The position numbers and the translations under genes were made by a program. From an uncultured Porphyromonadaceae bacterium (lineage in GTDB: Bacteria > Bacteroidota > Bacteroidia > Bacteroidales > Muribaculaceae), in the NCBI GenBank assembly GCA_947178215.1, contig CAMWXJ010000009.1, positions 39,065 to 103,064 on the forward strand: a stretch of 64,000 bases of DNA, written 5' to 3'. Below the pieces are notes generated by a model, which did no database searches, was not told the origin of the DNA, and was given only the letters and a program-made list of their open reading frames with translations. Shown piece after piece: positions 26,938-35,145 of this stretch (positions are counted from its first letter, which is position 1; the number at the start of each line of letters is the position of its first letter).

Positions 26938-28077
26938 ATGAGCCATTCATCTGCCGACGAAGCCGCAAAAGGAGCCCCCCAACAGGAGGTGGTGCTCATG
27001 AAAGGCAACGAAGCCATTGCCCACGCGGCCATACGCTACGGGGCCGACGGTTATTTCGGCTACCCCATTACCCCACAGAGCGAGGTGCTCGAAACGCTCG
27101 AAGCTCTCCACCCGTGGGACACCACCGGCATGGTGGTGCTTCAAGCTGAAAGCGAGCTCGCATCAATCAACATGGTTTACGGGGGTGCCGCGACCGGCAA
27201 AACCGTGATGACCTCGTCGTCGTCGCCCGGCATCTCGCTCATGTGCGAGGGATTGTCATATATCGCCGCCTGCGAACTCCCCTGCCTCGTTGTCAACGTG
27301 ATGCGCGGCGGACCCGGCCTCGGCACCATCCACCCCTCCCAAGCCGACTATTTCCAGGCCACCAAAGGCGGCGGCCACGGCGACTACCACTTCATTGTGC
27401 TCGCGCCCTCCACCGTACAGGAGATGGCCGACTTCGTGGGCCTGTCGTTTGACCTCGCTTTCAAATACCGCACTCCGGCCATGATTCTCGCCGACGGCAT
27501 AGTAGGCCAGATGATGGAAAAGGTGGTGCTTCCGCCTTTCCGGCCCCGACGCACACCCGAGCAGATAGCCGAGCTATGCCCGTGGGCAGCCACCGGCAAC
27601 CCGTCACGCCGCAAGCCCAACACCATAACCTCGCTCGAGCTCGATTCGGCCGAGATGGAAAAGAACAACAACCGCTTCCAGGCCACCTACCGCCGCATCG
27701 AAGAGGCCGAGCAGCGTTCGGTAAGCTATCTTACCGACGATGCCGAATATCTCATCGTGGCATTCGGCTCAGTGGCCCGAATATGCCAGAAAGCTATCGA
27801 CGATGCCCGCGGACGCGGAGCCAAGATAGGACTGTTGCGCCCTGTCACCCTCTGGCCTTTCCCCGAGAAAGCAGTCGCCGAAGTCGCTTCGCGCGTCAAG
27901 GGCATACTTGTGGTCGAGCTCAACGCCGGCCAGATGATAGAGGATGTCAAACTCGCATCGCGCTGCACGGTTCCCGTGCATCATTTCGGCCGTCTCGGCG
28001 GCATCATACCCAACCCGGGTGAAATCGACAACGAGCTCGAACGTCTTTTCCCCGAAGCTTTCCCCTCCAAATCCTGA
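26938..28077 (+). CDS. 2-oxoacid:ferredoxin oxidoreductase alpha subunit (VorB/KorA type)
   Basis: 379 residues. It has the pyrimidine-binding TPP domain of the alpha subunit (KGNEAIAHAAIRYGADG, GYPITPQSEVLETLE, MTSSSSPGISLMCEG) and a C-terminal domain with VAFGSVARICQKAIDD and GLLRPVTLWPFPEKA. The set oxidatively decarboxylates a branched-chain 2-oxoacid or 2-oxoglutarate to the acyl-CoA, reducing ferredoxin, or runs in reverse in anaerobes. The exact oxoacid cannot be read; a VorB-type annotation is the usual one for this four-gene layout in Bacteroidales. Confidence 0.9.
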   Translation: MSHSSADEAAKGAPQQEVVLMKGNEAIAHAAIRYGADGYFGYPITPQSEVLETLEALHPWDTTGMVVLQAESELASINMVYGGAATGKTVMTSSSSPGISLMCEGLSYIAACELPCLVVNVMRGGPGLGTIHPSQADYFQATKGGGHGDYHFIVLAPSTVQEMADFVGLSFDLAFKYRTPAMILADGIVGQMMEKVVLPPFRPRRTPEQIAELCPWAATGNPSRRKPNTITSLELDSAEMEKNNNRFQATYRRIEEAEQRSVSYLTDDAEYLIVAFGSVARICQKAIDDARGRGAKIGLLRPVTLWPFPEKAVAEVASRVKGILVVELNAGQMIEDVKLASRCTVPVHHFGRLGGIIPNPGEIDNELERLFPEAFPSKS

Positions 28078-28081
28078 ACTT

Positions 28082-28855
28082 ATGGACATCAAGACCATAA
28101 AGACCCCCGAAAACCTGGTTTATCAGCGTCCGCGACTCCTCAACGACTGCACCATGCACTACTGCCCCGGATGCAGCCACGGAGTGGCACACCGCATAAT
28201 AGCCGAGATTATCGACGAAATGGGACAGGCCGACAACACCATCGCCATAGCCCCTGTGGGATGCGCCGTGTTCGCTTACAAATATATTGACGTCGACTGG
28301 ATAGAGGCCGCCCACGGCCGCGCTCCCGCAGTTGCCACTGCCGCCAAGCGCCTCAACCCCGAGCGCCTGGTGTTCACCTACCAGGGCGACGGCGACCTTG
28401 CCGCCATAGGCACCGCCGAGACTATCCACGCCGCCAACCGCGGCGAAAACATCGCCATCATCTTCATCAACAACGGCATCTACGGCATGACCGGCGGCCA
28501 AATGGCGCCGACCACACTGGAAGGCATGAAGACCTCGACTACTCCCTATGGCCGACGCGTCGACCTCAATGGTTACCCGCTCAACATAACGCCGCTGCTC
28601 GCACAACTTCCCGGCACCTGCTACGTCACGCGTCAGTCGGTTGAGACCCCCGCGGCAGTGGCAAAGGCAAAACGCGCGATACGTCGCGCGTTCGACAACT
28701 CCATCAATCATCGCGGCTGCTCGGTAGTGGAAATCGTATCAACCTGTTCAAGCGGATGGAAGATGTCGCCCGACAAAGCCAACAAGTGGATGGAGCAGAA
28801 TATGTTTGAAGCCTACCGCCCGGGCGACTTAAAGATTGCCGACGGAGACAAATAA
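28082..28855 (+). CDS. 2-oxoacid:ferredoxin oxidoreductase beta subunit (TPP-binding)
   Basis: 257 residues from MDIKTIKTPENLVYQRP at 28082, 4 bases after the alpha stop; an upstream extension of the frame overlaps the alpha gene and is rejected. The TPP-diphosphate site is GDGDLAAIGTAETIHA followed by FINNGIYGMTGGQM, and MHYCPGCSHG near residue 25 supplies conserved cysteines near the proximal cluster. It carries the catalytic thiamine chemistry with the alpha subunit. Confidence 0.93.
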   Translation: MDIKTIKTPENLVYQRPRLLNDCTMHYCPGCSHGVAHRIIAEIIDEMGQADNTIAIAPVGCAVFAYKYIDVDWIEAAHGRAPAVATAAKRLNPERLVFTYQGDGDLAAIGTAETIHAANRGENIAIIFINNGIYGMTGGQMAPTTLEGMKTSTTPYGRRVDLNGYPLNITPLLAQLPGTCYVTRQSVETPAAVAKAKRAIRRAFDNSINHRGCSVVEIVSTCSSGWKMSPDKANKWMEQNMFEAYRPGDLKIADGDK

Positions 28856-28865
28856 CCTCACGCTT

Positions 28866-29405
28866 ATGAAAACCGAAATCATCATAGCCGGATTCGGCGG
28901 TCAGGGTGTCCTCTCTATGGGCAAGATTCTCGCCTATGCCGGGCTAATGCACGGACTCGACGTGACATGGATGCCCTCATATGGACCCGAGCAACGCGGT
29001 GGCACCGCCAATGTCACGGTAATCCTCTCCGACGAAGGCCCCATCTCTTCGCCCGTACTCGACACATTCGACATAGCCGTACTGCTCAATCAGCAGAGCC
29101 TCGACAAATTCGAGAGCCGCGTGAAACCAGGAGGTATTCTCATCTACGACTCCTACGGCGTACATACCCCTCCGCAACGCACCGATATCACCGTCTACCG
29201 TATAGAGGCCATGGAGGCCACATTCGATATGCCGTCGTCAAAGACCTACAACATGATCGTGCTCGGCGCACTTCTCGGCATTGAGCACATCGTGCCTTCC
29301 GAAAGCGTCGACCTCGCACTTGAAAAAGTAATCCCCTCACGTCACCACGACCTGCTTGAAGTCAACCGTACCGCTTTCCGCCGCGGCATGGAACTCGTGG
29401 GCTGA
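28866..29405 (+). CDS. 2-oxoacid:ferredoxin oxidoreductase gamma subunit
   Basis: 179 residues from the ATG at 28866 (MKTEIIIAGFGGQGVLSMGK), 10 bases after the beta stop. The GFGGQGV motif, PSYGPEQRGGTANV and LLNQQSLDKFE are diagnostic of the gamma/POR_N-type subunit that binds the CoA side of the active site. It closes the four-gene operon and is followed by a strong terminator. Confidence 0.92.
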   Translation: MKTEIIIAGFGGQGVLSMGKILAYAGLMHGLDVTWMPSYGPEQRGGTANVTVILSDEGPISSPVLDTFDIAVLLNQQSLDKFESRVKPGGILIYDSYGVHTPPQRTDITVYRIEAMEATFDMPSSKTYNMIVLGALLGIEHIVPSESVDLALEKVIPSRHHDLLEVNRTAFRRGMELVG

Positions 29406-29452
29406 CTCCGCTCCCCCCCCTCATAACCGACAGTAATACCTCTGTTCCTCAC

Positions 29453-29501
29453 ACGGGTGTGTCAGGCTGCACAAGCCTCATGACACACCCCGTTTTTTTT
29501 C
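29453..29501 (+). terminator. Intrinsic terminator of the oxidoreductase operon
   Basis: Arms ACGGGTGTGTCA (29453-29464) and TGACACACCCCGT (29481-29493) pair with one bulge, enclose a smaller GGCT/AGCC stem and run into eight or nine T residues. Confidence 0.92.
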
Positions 29502-29537
29502 TACCAATATCCGTAACATTGGTAGATTAATCCGTAA
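29501..29537. repeat. Inverted and direct repeats upstream of the TonB receptor promoter
   Basis: CTACCAAT (29501-29508) and ATTGGTAG (29518-29525) form a perfect 8-base inverted repeat. ATCCGTAA occurs twice (29509-29516 and 29530-29537), and the second copy continues into the palindrome TCCGTAATTCGGA. They lie 32 to 68 bases before the -7 box, the position of an operator or activator site. The CTACCAAT arm also touches the upstream terminator tail. Confidence 0.45.
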
Positions 29538-29568
29538 TTCGGATAGTCAGACGATAGAAACTTTAACG

Positions 29569-29576
29569 TAATTTTG
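29569..29576 (+). promoter_or_regulatory. -7 box of the TonB-dependent receptor gene
   Basis: TAATTTTG followed by C, exact consensus, 53 bases before the ATG. The -33 region has no TTG, which would fit a promoter needing an activator. Confidence 0.55.
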
Positions 29577-29629
29577 CGGCCGTAACCAATCACCGTCACA
29601 CGTTCCAACCACCGTCTCCGACTCATCCG

Positions 29630-31555
29630 ATGAACAGATTCCACAGCCACCGACCCGACAGATTCCAGGCCCTGCTCATAGGTCTGTTACTTTCGGGTCA
29701 GGCCTATGCCGACAGCCACACCCCGATACATACCGACACCATCGACAGCCGCCCTCTCGGCGAGGTCGTAGTCACCGGCTCTCGCCAACCCACCGACGTC
29801 CGGCACCTGTCGCAGACCGTAACGGTCATCAGCCGCTCGCAAATCGAGGAGTCGATGCAGCCGTCGCTCCTGCCGTTGCTCACCGAGCAGGTGCCCGGAC
29901 TCTTCACCACATCACGCGGCATAATGGGCTACGGAGTGTCAAACGGCGCTGCCGGCGGCATCTCATTGCGCGGGCTCAACGGCAGTTCCGCGCGCATGAT
30001 GGTGCTTATCGACGGCCATCCGCAATATGCGGGTATATTTGGACATCCAATCTCCGACTCTTATCAGTCACTGCTCGCCGACAGAGTGGAGGTGCTTCGC
30101 GGCCCGGCGTCGATGCTCTACGGCTCAAACGCCATGGGAGGAGTAGTCAACATTGTCACGAGACGCATGCACTCCGAGGGTGTACGCACCACCCTCCGTG
30201 CCGGCTACGGCTCATACAACACTCTCGAAACCGAATTCACCAACATGGTGCGCCACGGCCGGCTGTCGACAGTAATAAGCGGCTCATACAACCGCACCGA
30301 CGGCCACCGCAGCGACATGGGCTTCGAGCAATACGGCGGTTACGCCAAAGCAAGCTACACTCTGAATAATCACTGGGACATATTCGCCGACGTCAACATC
30401 ACTCATTTCAACGCCTCATATCCGGGACCGGTCACCGCACCGCTCGTCGACGGCGACCAGCGCATCACACGCGGCGTCACCTCAGCATCACTGAGCAACG
30501 ACTATGGCGTTACTTCCGGCGCGGCAAGTTTTTTCTACAACTGGGGCAATCACTGGATTAACGACGGTTATACCCCCTCAGCAGGCCAGACGTCGCAAGA
30601 CGGACGCTTTAATTCGCGCGACAACATGACGGGAGTATCGGTGTATCAGAGCGCGTCGCTGCTCACGGGCAGCCGCATTACCCTGGGTTTCGACTGGTTC
30701 CGCTACGGCGGCAAAGCATGGACCGATTATGTGGCGGGGGAGAAAATAGGCACGCGTGCCGAACTGGTAGACAAGCACGAAGATGAGTTTGCGGCATACA
30801 TCGACGCGCGTCAGCGCATCGCCCGTTTTATCATGGCCAACGCCGGAGTGCGCGTCGACAGGCACTCGCGCGTCGGCACGGAGTGGGTGCCCCGGGCCGG
30901 GCTGTCGTTCAGTCTGCATCGAGCCATCGAGCTTAAACTGTCGGCATCAAAAGGCTTCCGTTACCCCACACTCCGCGAAATGTATATGTTTCCGCCACAA
31001 AACCCTGACTTGCAGCCCGAATCAATGTGGAACTACGAAATTGCCCTTACGCAGTCGCTTCTCGGCGGACGGCTCACCTACGGGGTCAACATCTTCCATA
31101 TCGATGGTAAAAATCTCATACAGACATTGCCGAATCCATCGGGCAGCGGCATGCTTAACCAAAACACAGGCAAGATTGACAACTCCGGCATAGAGTTTCA
31201 AGGCGCATGGCGCATTAGCCGCTCATGGAGCGTTGACGCCAATTACAGTTTTCTCCACATGGAGCGTCCGATAATAGCGGCGCCTGAACACAAACTTCAT
31301 GCCGGCACTACGTTTACCCGACGCCGTTGGAGCGTGTCGACCGGCATCCAGTATATAGCCGGGCTGTACACTGCCGTCGATCCCGACACCCGCGAGAGTT
31401 TCGTGCTGTGGAACCTCCGCAGCAGCTATCGGCCGGTGCCCCCGATAGAGATTTGGGCGCGGGGCGAGAACCTATTGGCCCAACGCTATGAAATAAATGC
31501 CGGCTACCCGATGCCGCGTGCCACGGTCACCGCTGGCATCAACCTCCGATTCTAA
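29630..31555 (+). CDS. TonB-dependent outer-membrane receptor
   Basis: 641 residues, in the normal range. A signal peptide (FQALLIGLLLSGQAYA) is followed by a TonB box-like GEVVVTGSRQ near residue 44 and the plug domain (LLTEQVPGLFTTSRG, GGISLRGLNGSSARMMVLIDGH, VEVLRGPASMLYGSNAMGGVVNIVT). The rest is beta barrel (GFRYPTLREMYMFPPQNPDLQPE) ending in an aromatic residue, INLRF. It lacks the carboxypeptidase-like N-terminal domain and a SusD partner, so it resembles siderophore, haem or cobalamin receptors more than glycan receptors. The ligand is unknown. A DUF362 lipoprotein gene follows 16 bases later. Confidence 0.92.
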   Translation: MNRFHSHRPDRFQALLIGLLLSGQAYADSHTPIHTDTIDSRPLGEVVVTGSRQPTDVRHLSQTVTVISRSQIEESMQPSLLPLLTEQVPGLFTTSRGIMGYGVSNGAAGGISLRGLNGSSARMMVLIDGHPQYAGIFGHPISDSYQSLLADRVEVLRGPASMLYGSNAMGGVVNIVTRRMHSEGVRTTLRAGYGSYNTLETEFTNMVRHGRLSTVISGSYNRTDGHRSDMGFEQYGGYAKASYTLNNHWDIFADVNITHFNASYPGPVTAPLVDGDQRITRGVTSASLSNDYGVTSGAASFFYNWGNHWINDGYTPSAGQTSQDGRFNSRDNMTGVSVYQSASLLTGSRITLGFDWFRYGGKAWTDYVAGEKIGTRAELVDKHEDEFAAYIDARQRIARFIMANAGVRVDRHSRVGTEWVPRAGLSFSLHRAIELKLSASKGFRYPTLREMYMFPPQNPDLQPESMWNYEIALTQSLLGGRLTYGVNIFHIDGKNLIQTLPNPSGSGMLNQNTGKIDNSGIEFQGAWRISRSWSVDANYSFLHMERPIIAAPEHKLHAGTTFTRRRWSVSTGIQYIAGLYTAVDPDTRESFVLWNLRSSYRPVPPIEIWARGENLLAQRYEINAGYPMPRATVTAGINLRF

Positions 31556-31571
31556 CCTATCATCCAACAAT

Positions 31572-32561
31572 ATGAAACGCAAACTACTTACCGGAATTAT
31601 GAGCATACTCACACTTACCGCCGCCATAGGGTGCTCATCGGCAAAAAGCAACAGCGAATCAACCGCGACAACCGGCATAGACACCATGCCGAAGGTGTAT
31701 ATCACCAAGGAAATCACTCCCGAAAGCCTCATAAAAATATATGAGGCACTTGGCCGGGAGGCTACCGGCAAAGTGGCCATAAAAATCTCCACCGGCGAGC
31801 CTGGCGGACACAATTTCCTCCAACCCGCGCTCATCAAGGACCTCGTAAGCAAGGTCGACGGCACTATCGTTGAGTGCAACACCGCCTACAAAGGCAAGCG
31901 CAGCACCACCGCCGACCACCTCAAAGCCGCCGAAGATCACGGCTTCACCGCCATAGCTCCGGTCGACATCATGGACTCCGAGGGGGAGACACGTCTGCCG
32001 GTTGAAGGTGGCAAGCATCTCACCTACGACATCGTGGGCTCACACTACCCCGACTACGACTTCACAATCATTCTCTCACACTTCAAAGGTCACGCCATGG
32101 GCGGCTTCGGAGGCGCCATAAAGAACATGTCAATCGGCATAGCGTCGTCAAACGGCAAAGCCTGGATTCACTCGGCAGGCAAATTCGAAAATCCCGACAG
32201 CATGTGGCAGAACCTGCCTGAGCAGGACGACTTCCTCGAATCAATGGCCGAGGCGGCCAAAGCGATAGCCGACCATTGCGGCGACAAAATCCTTTATATC
32301 AGCGTGGCAAACAATCTGTCGGTTGACTGCGACTGCGATTCCGCGCCCGAAGACCCTCGCATGGGCGACATAGGCATACTCGCCTCGCTCGACCCCGTTG
32401 CCCTCGACCGCGCCTGCACCGACCTCGTACGCTCATCGTCTGACCATGGCAAAATCCACCTCATCGAACGCATTGACTCGCGCCACGGAATGCACACCCT
32501 CGACCACGCCGAAAGCCTCGGCATGGGCTCACAGCGCTACGAACTCGTAAACATCGACTGA
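31572..32561 (+). CDS. DUF362 domain lipoprotein
   Basis: 329 residues from the ATG at 31572 (MKRKLLTGIMSILTLTAAIGC), which gives a clean lipoprotein signal; earlier in-frame starts overlap the receptor gene. The DUF362 core is recognisable: VAIKISTGEPGGHNFLQP, SHFKGHAMGGFGGAIKN, and the C-terminal SVDCDCDSAPEDPRMGDIGILASLDPVA. Some DUF362 proteins carry 4Fe-4S clusters; here only the Cys-Asp-Cys pair is seen and no ferredoxin motif. Its close position behind the receptor suggests a shared envelope function, perhaps metal or cofactor handling; that is inference. Confidence 0.8.
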   Translation: MKRKLLTGIMSILTLTAAIGCSSAKSNSESTATTGIDTMPKVYITKEITPESLIKIYEALGREATGKVAIKISTGEPGGHNFLQPALIKDLVSKVDGTIVECNTAYKGKRSTTADHLKAAEDHGFTAIAPVDIMDSEGETRLPVEGGKHLTYDIVGSHYPDYDFTIILSHFKGHAMGGFGGAIKNMSIGIASSNGKAWIHSAGKFENPDSMWQNLPEQDDFLESMAEAAKAIADHCGDKILYISVANNLSVDCDCDSAPEDPRMGDIGILASLDPVALDRACTDLVRSSSDHGKIHLIERIDSRHGMHTLDHAESLGMGSQRYELVNID

Positions 32562-32577
32562 ATATCCCCCGATACAA

Positions 32578-32637
32578 ACCGATTTATACGTAAGCCGGAC
32601 AGGTTGTTCTACCTGTCCGGCTTACGTATAAATCGGT
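32578..32637. repeat. 27-base perfect inverted repeat between convergent genes
   Basis: Arms at 32578-32604 and 32611-32637 are exact reverse complements around a 6-base loop TGTTCT; the arm core reads GTAAGCCGGACAGGT. It sits between the ends of the DUF362 gene and phoH, so it probably ends both transcripts, but it has no T-tract and is much longer than the other hairpins here. Confidence 0.85.
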
Positions 32638-32653
32638 AGACTCTTGGCAGCGG

Positions 32654-33655
32654 TCAGTCCTGTGACTCGGGACGCACTCCGTCGTCGGCGGCCTCGCCGT
32701 CGGCTATAACTTCGGGCGAGCGGTCGTAACGGTCGTATGCGTCGACGATGCGCTGCACGAGCGGATGACGCACTATATCCTTGCGGTCGTAGTCGATGCG
32801 GCCTATGCCGGGCACCCCTTTCAGCACTTTAAGCACATGAATGAGACCCGACTGGGTTGAGCGCGGTAAGTCAATCTGCGTCACGTCGCCGGTGACAATC
32901 ATCTTTGCGTTCATGCCGAGACGCGTAAGAAACATCTTTATCTGATGCGTGGTGGTGTTCTGGGCCTCGTCGAGCACTATTATTGCATCGTTAAGGGTGC
33001 GTCCGCGCATAAAGGCAAGCGGGGCTATCTGTATGACGTTGGTCTCCATATATTCCTTCAGCTTGGCCTGGGGAATCATATCTTCGAGAGCGTCGTAGAG
33101 CGGTTGGAGATACGGGTCAATCTTGTCTTTCATGTCGCCGGGCAGGAATCCGAGCTTTTCGCCCGCCTCAACTGCCGGTCGCGACAGGATAATGCGTCGC
33201 GCCTCCTTATTCTTTAACGCCTTTACGGCGAGAGCTATCGCTATATAGGTCTTGCCCGTACCGGCCGGACCGAGTGCAAATGTGAGGTCGTTGCGGTTGA
33301 ATGAGTCGACCATGCGCTGCTGATTGGCGTTGCGGGCCGAGATTGGCTTGCCGTTTATTCCGAATATTATCATGCCGTCGTGGGTCTTGACATCGCGCGG
33401 CGTCTCGCCCCTGGCTGCCTCGATGATGGCATCGTCGGTGAGCGAGTTGTGACGCACGCAATATTGCTCCATGCGGTGTATGGCCTGCTCAAACTCAGCG
33501 GTCTCCTTTTCCTCGCCTATGACCTTGATTACCTGTCCGCGCGCCGCTATGCGCAGTTTCGGAAACAGGTTGCGGATAAGCTGCATGTTGGAGTTGTTGA
33601 CACCGTAAAAGCTTGCGGGGTCGGCTGAGTCGATGATAACGAGGCGTTCTATCAT
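32654..33655 (-). CDS. PhoH-like ATPase
   Basis: 333 residues. The PhoH ATPase domain has Walker A LGPAGTGKTYIAIALAV near residue 133, Walker B IIVLDEAQNTT near 230 and the RSTQSGLIHVL segment, after an N-terminal KH-like region (MERLVIIDS... to FEQAIHRMEQYC). Related proteins (YbeZ) associate with YbeY in rRNA maturation and have RNA helicase features; no ybeY is adjacent. It is cytoplasmic. The start region is divergent from the small unknown gene at 33852. Confidence 0.93.
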   Translation of the reverse strand: MIERLVIIDSADPASFYGVNNSNMQLIRNLFPKLRIAARGQVIKVIGEEKETAEFEQAIHRMEQYCVRHNSLTDDAIIEAARGETPRDVKTHDGMIIFGINGKPISARNANQQRMVDSFNRNDLTFALGPAGTGKTYIAIALAVKALKNKEARRIILSRPAVEAGEKLGFLPGDMKDKIDPYLQPLYDALEDMIPQAKLKEYMETNVIQIAPLAFMRGRTLNDAIIVLDEAQNTTTHQIKMFLTRLGMNAKMIVTGDVTQIDLPRSTQSGLIHVLKVLKGVPGIGRIDYDRKDIVRHPLVQRIVDAYDRYDRSPEVIADGEAADDGVRPESQD

Positions 33656-33780
33656 ATATAATGTGAGAAGTGTGTTGAAAACAGGTGGTCATGACAAGGC
33701 ATCCGCTAAGGATGCCCCTCATATTAAAAATCGGGTAAAGGTAAAAGAAGTTTGCGGGGTTGAGAAATTTTTCGCTCTGT

Positions 33781-33816
33781 TTTTTGTGCCGTGCTATACA
33801 TTTTATGCTAAATTTG
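33781..33816 (+). promoter_or_regulatory. Promoter of the 33852-37142 operon
   Basis: TTTTTG (33781-33786), 22 bases, then TAAATTTG (33809-33816) followed by C, 35 bases before the ATG at 33852. Confidence 0.6.
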
Positions 33817-33851
33817 CAGTCATAATTCACCCTCAACAGCGTAAATCGACT

Positions 33852-34229
33852 ATGGATGAAGCACTGAAAAAACAACTCGCTGCCGACCCTGACGGCCTTC
33901 TCACATACGAATATATCGCCAACCACATAGGCAGTTGCAACGACATAATGCCCGAACTCGTCGACAATATGATAAATGTCGACACCACGGGCCAGTTTCT
34001 CGTGAGCGCCGCCCGTTACCTCGCGGCAATCGACCGTGAGGCCAACAGCGCCTATATTGACCGCCTTGTGGCCGCAGCAATCGACCGCGACCGCGAGCGC
34101 CGCTTCATCGGCGACCTCCTCCCCTCGCTCTGGGGCGAGGACTACGCCGACCATGTGACCGAGCTCGCTGCCGCCGACGACAATTTCCGTCGCATCTACA
34201 AGCGCGTGGTCGCCCACCAGGTCATCTGA
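33852..34229 (+). CDS. Small acidic hypothetical protein
   Basis: 125 residues from MDEALKKQLAADPDG; the frame runs further upstream, but the promoter lies there. I do not recognise a family. It is mostly helical and acidic, with repeated Asp/Glu/Arg segments (YLAAIDREANSAYIDRLVAAA, RDRERRFIGDLLPSLWGEDY). It has no signal peptide, membrane segment, cysteine pair or catalytic motif, apart from one Cys in GSCNDIM. It is first in an operon with a periplasmic cyclophilin 34 bases downstream. It could be a small cytoplasmic regulatory or structural protein. Confidence 0.75.
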   Translation: MDEALKKQLAADPDGLLTYEYIANHIGSCNDIMPELVDNMINVDTTGQFLVSAARYLAAIDREANSAYIDRLVAAAIDRDRERRFIGDLLPSLWGEDYADHVTELAAADDNFRRIYKRVVAHQVI

Positions 34230-34263
34230 TTTTCCTCTCATCCACCATCCCTGTTTCAGCGAG

Positions 34264-35145
34264 ATGACAAGTCTATTACGCTCTATCGCTGTTGCTGCGG
34301 CATTTTTGCCCGCGGCAGCGTTCGCTTTCACACCCACACTCATGAGTAATCCCGAAACCAAAACAACAGCAACGGCTCCGGTAGAAGAGACCGTAATCGA
34401 AATGGTCACCACCGAGGGCAACATAAAGATACTGCTCTACGACGACACCCCTCTCCACAGCGCCAACTTCAAGAAACTCGCTTCGGAGGGCTTCTACGAC
34501 GGACTGCTCTTTCACCGCGTCATCAACGACTTCATGATTCAGGGCGGCGACCCCGACTCGCGCAAAGCCGCGGCCGGCACTCAGCTCGGTGAGGGAGATG
34601 TACCCTACACCGTCGAAGCCGAGTTTGTATATCCCAAGCATTTCCACAAGCGCGGCGCGCTGGCAGCCGCCCGTCAGGGCGACTCTGTAAACCCCGAAAA
34701 GCGCTCGTCGGGCTCACAGTTCTACATAGTGACAGGACGCACCTACTCCCCCGCCCAGCTCGACCAGATGGAGCAGCGCATGCGCCTGAGCAAGCAGAAA
34801 GAGATATTCGACTCGCTCGCCGCGCAGAACCGTGACACCATAATGGCTATGCGCCGCAACCGCGACCAGGCAGGCCTCCAAGCTCTCCAGGAAAAGCTTG
34901 TTGCCGAAAGCGACACCGCCGTCAAGGCTCTCCACACAGGCTTCACTCCCGAGCAGCGCGAAGCCTACACCACCGTTGGCGGCACTCCCCACCTCGACGG
35001 CAGCTACACCGTTTACGGCGAAGTAATCGAGGGCATGGATGTGGTCGACCGCATTCAGAAAGTAGCTACCGACTCCTCCGACCGTCCGCTTGAAGACGTG
35101 CGCATTATCTCAATGAAGGTTCTCGGCAAGCCCGATGACAAATAA
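34264..35145 (+). CDS. Secreted cyclophilin-type peptidyl-prolyl isomerase
   Basis: 293 residues with a signal peptide (LLRSIAVAAAFLPAAAFA). The cyclophilin core is clear: GNIKILLYDDTPLHSANFKK, YDGLLFHRVINDFMIQGGDP and GSQFYIVTGRTY. The core is then interrupted by about 80 residues of charged helix (QMEQRMRLSKQKEIFDSL onward) before the closing YTVYGEVIEGMDVVDRI. It should catalyse proline isomerisation in the periplasm. Its TAA shares a base with the ATG of the M16 peptidase gene, so the two are translationally coupled. Confidence 0.93.
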   Translation: MTSLLRSIAVAAAFLPAAAFAFTPTLMSNPETKTTATAPVEETVIEMVTTEGNIKILLYDDTPLHSANFKKLASEGFYDGLLFHRVINDFMIQGGDPDSRKAAAGTQLGEGDVPYTVEAEFVYPKHFHKRGALAAARQGDSVNPEKRSSGSQFYIVTGRTYSPAQLDQMEQRMRLSKQKEIFDSLAAQNRDTIMAMRRNRDQAGLQALQEKLVAESDTAVKALHTGFTPEQREAYTTVGGTPHLDGSYTVYGEVIEGMDVVDRIQKVATDSSDRPLEDVRIISMKVLGKPDDK

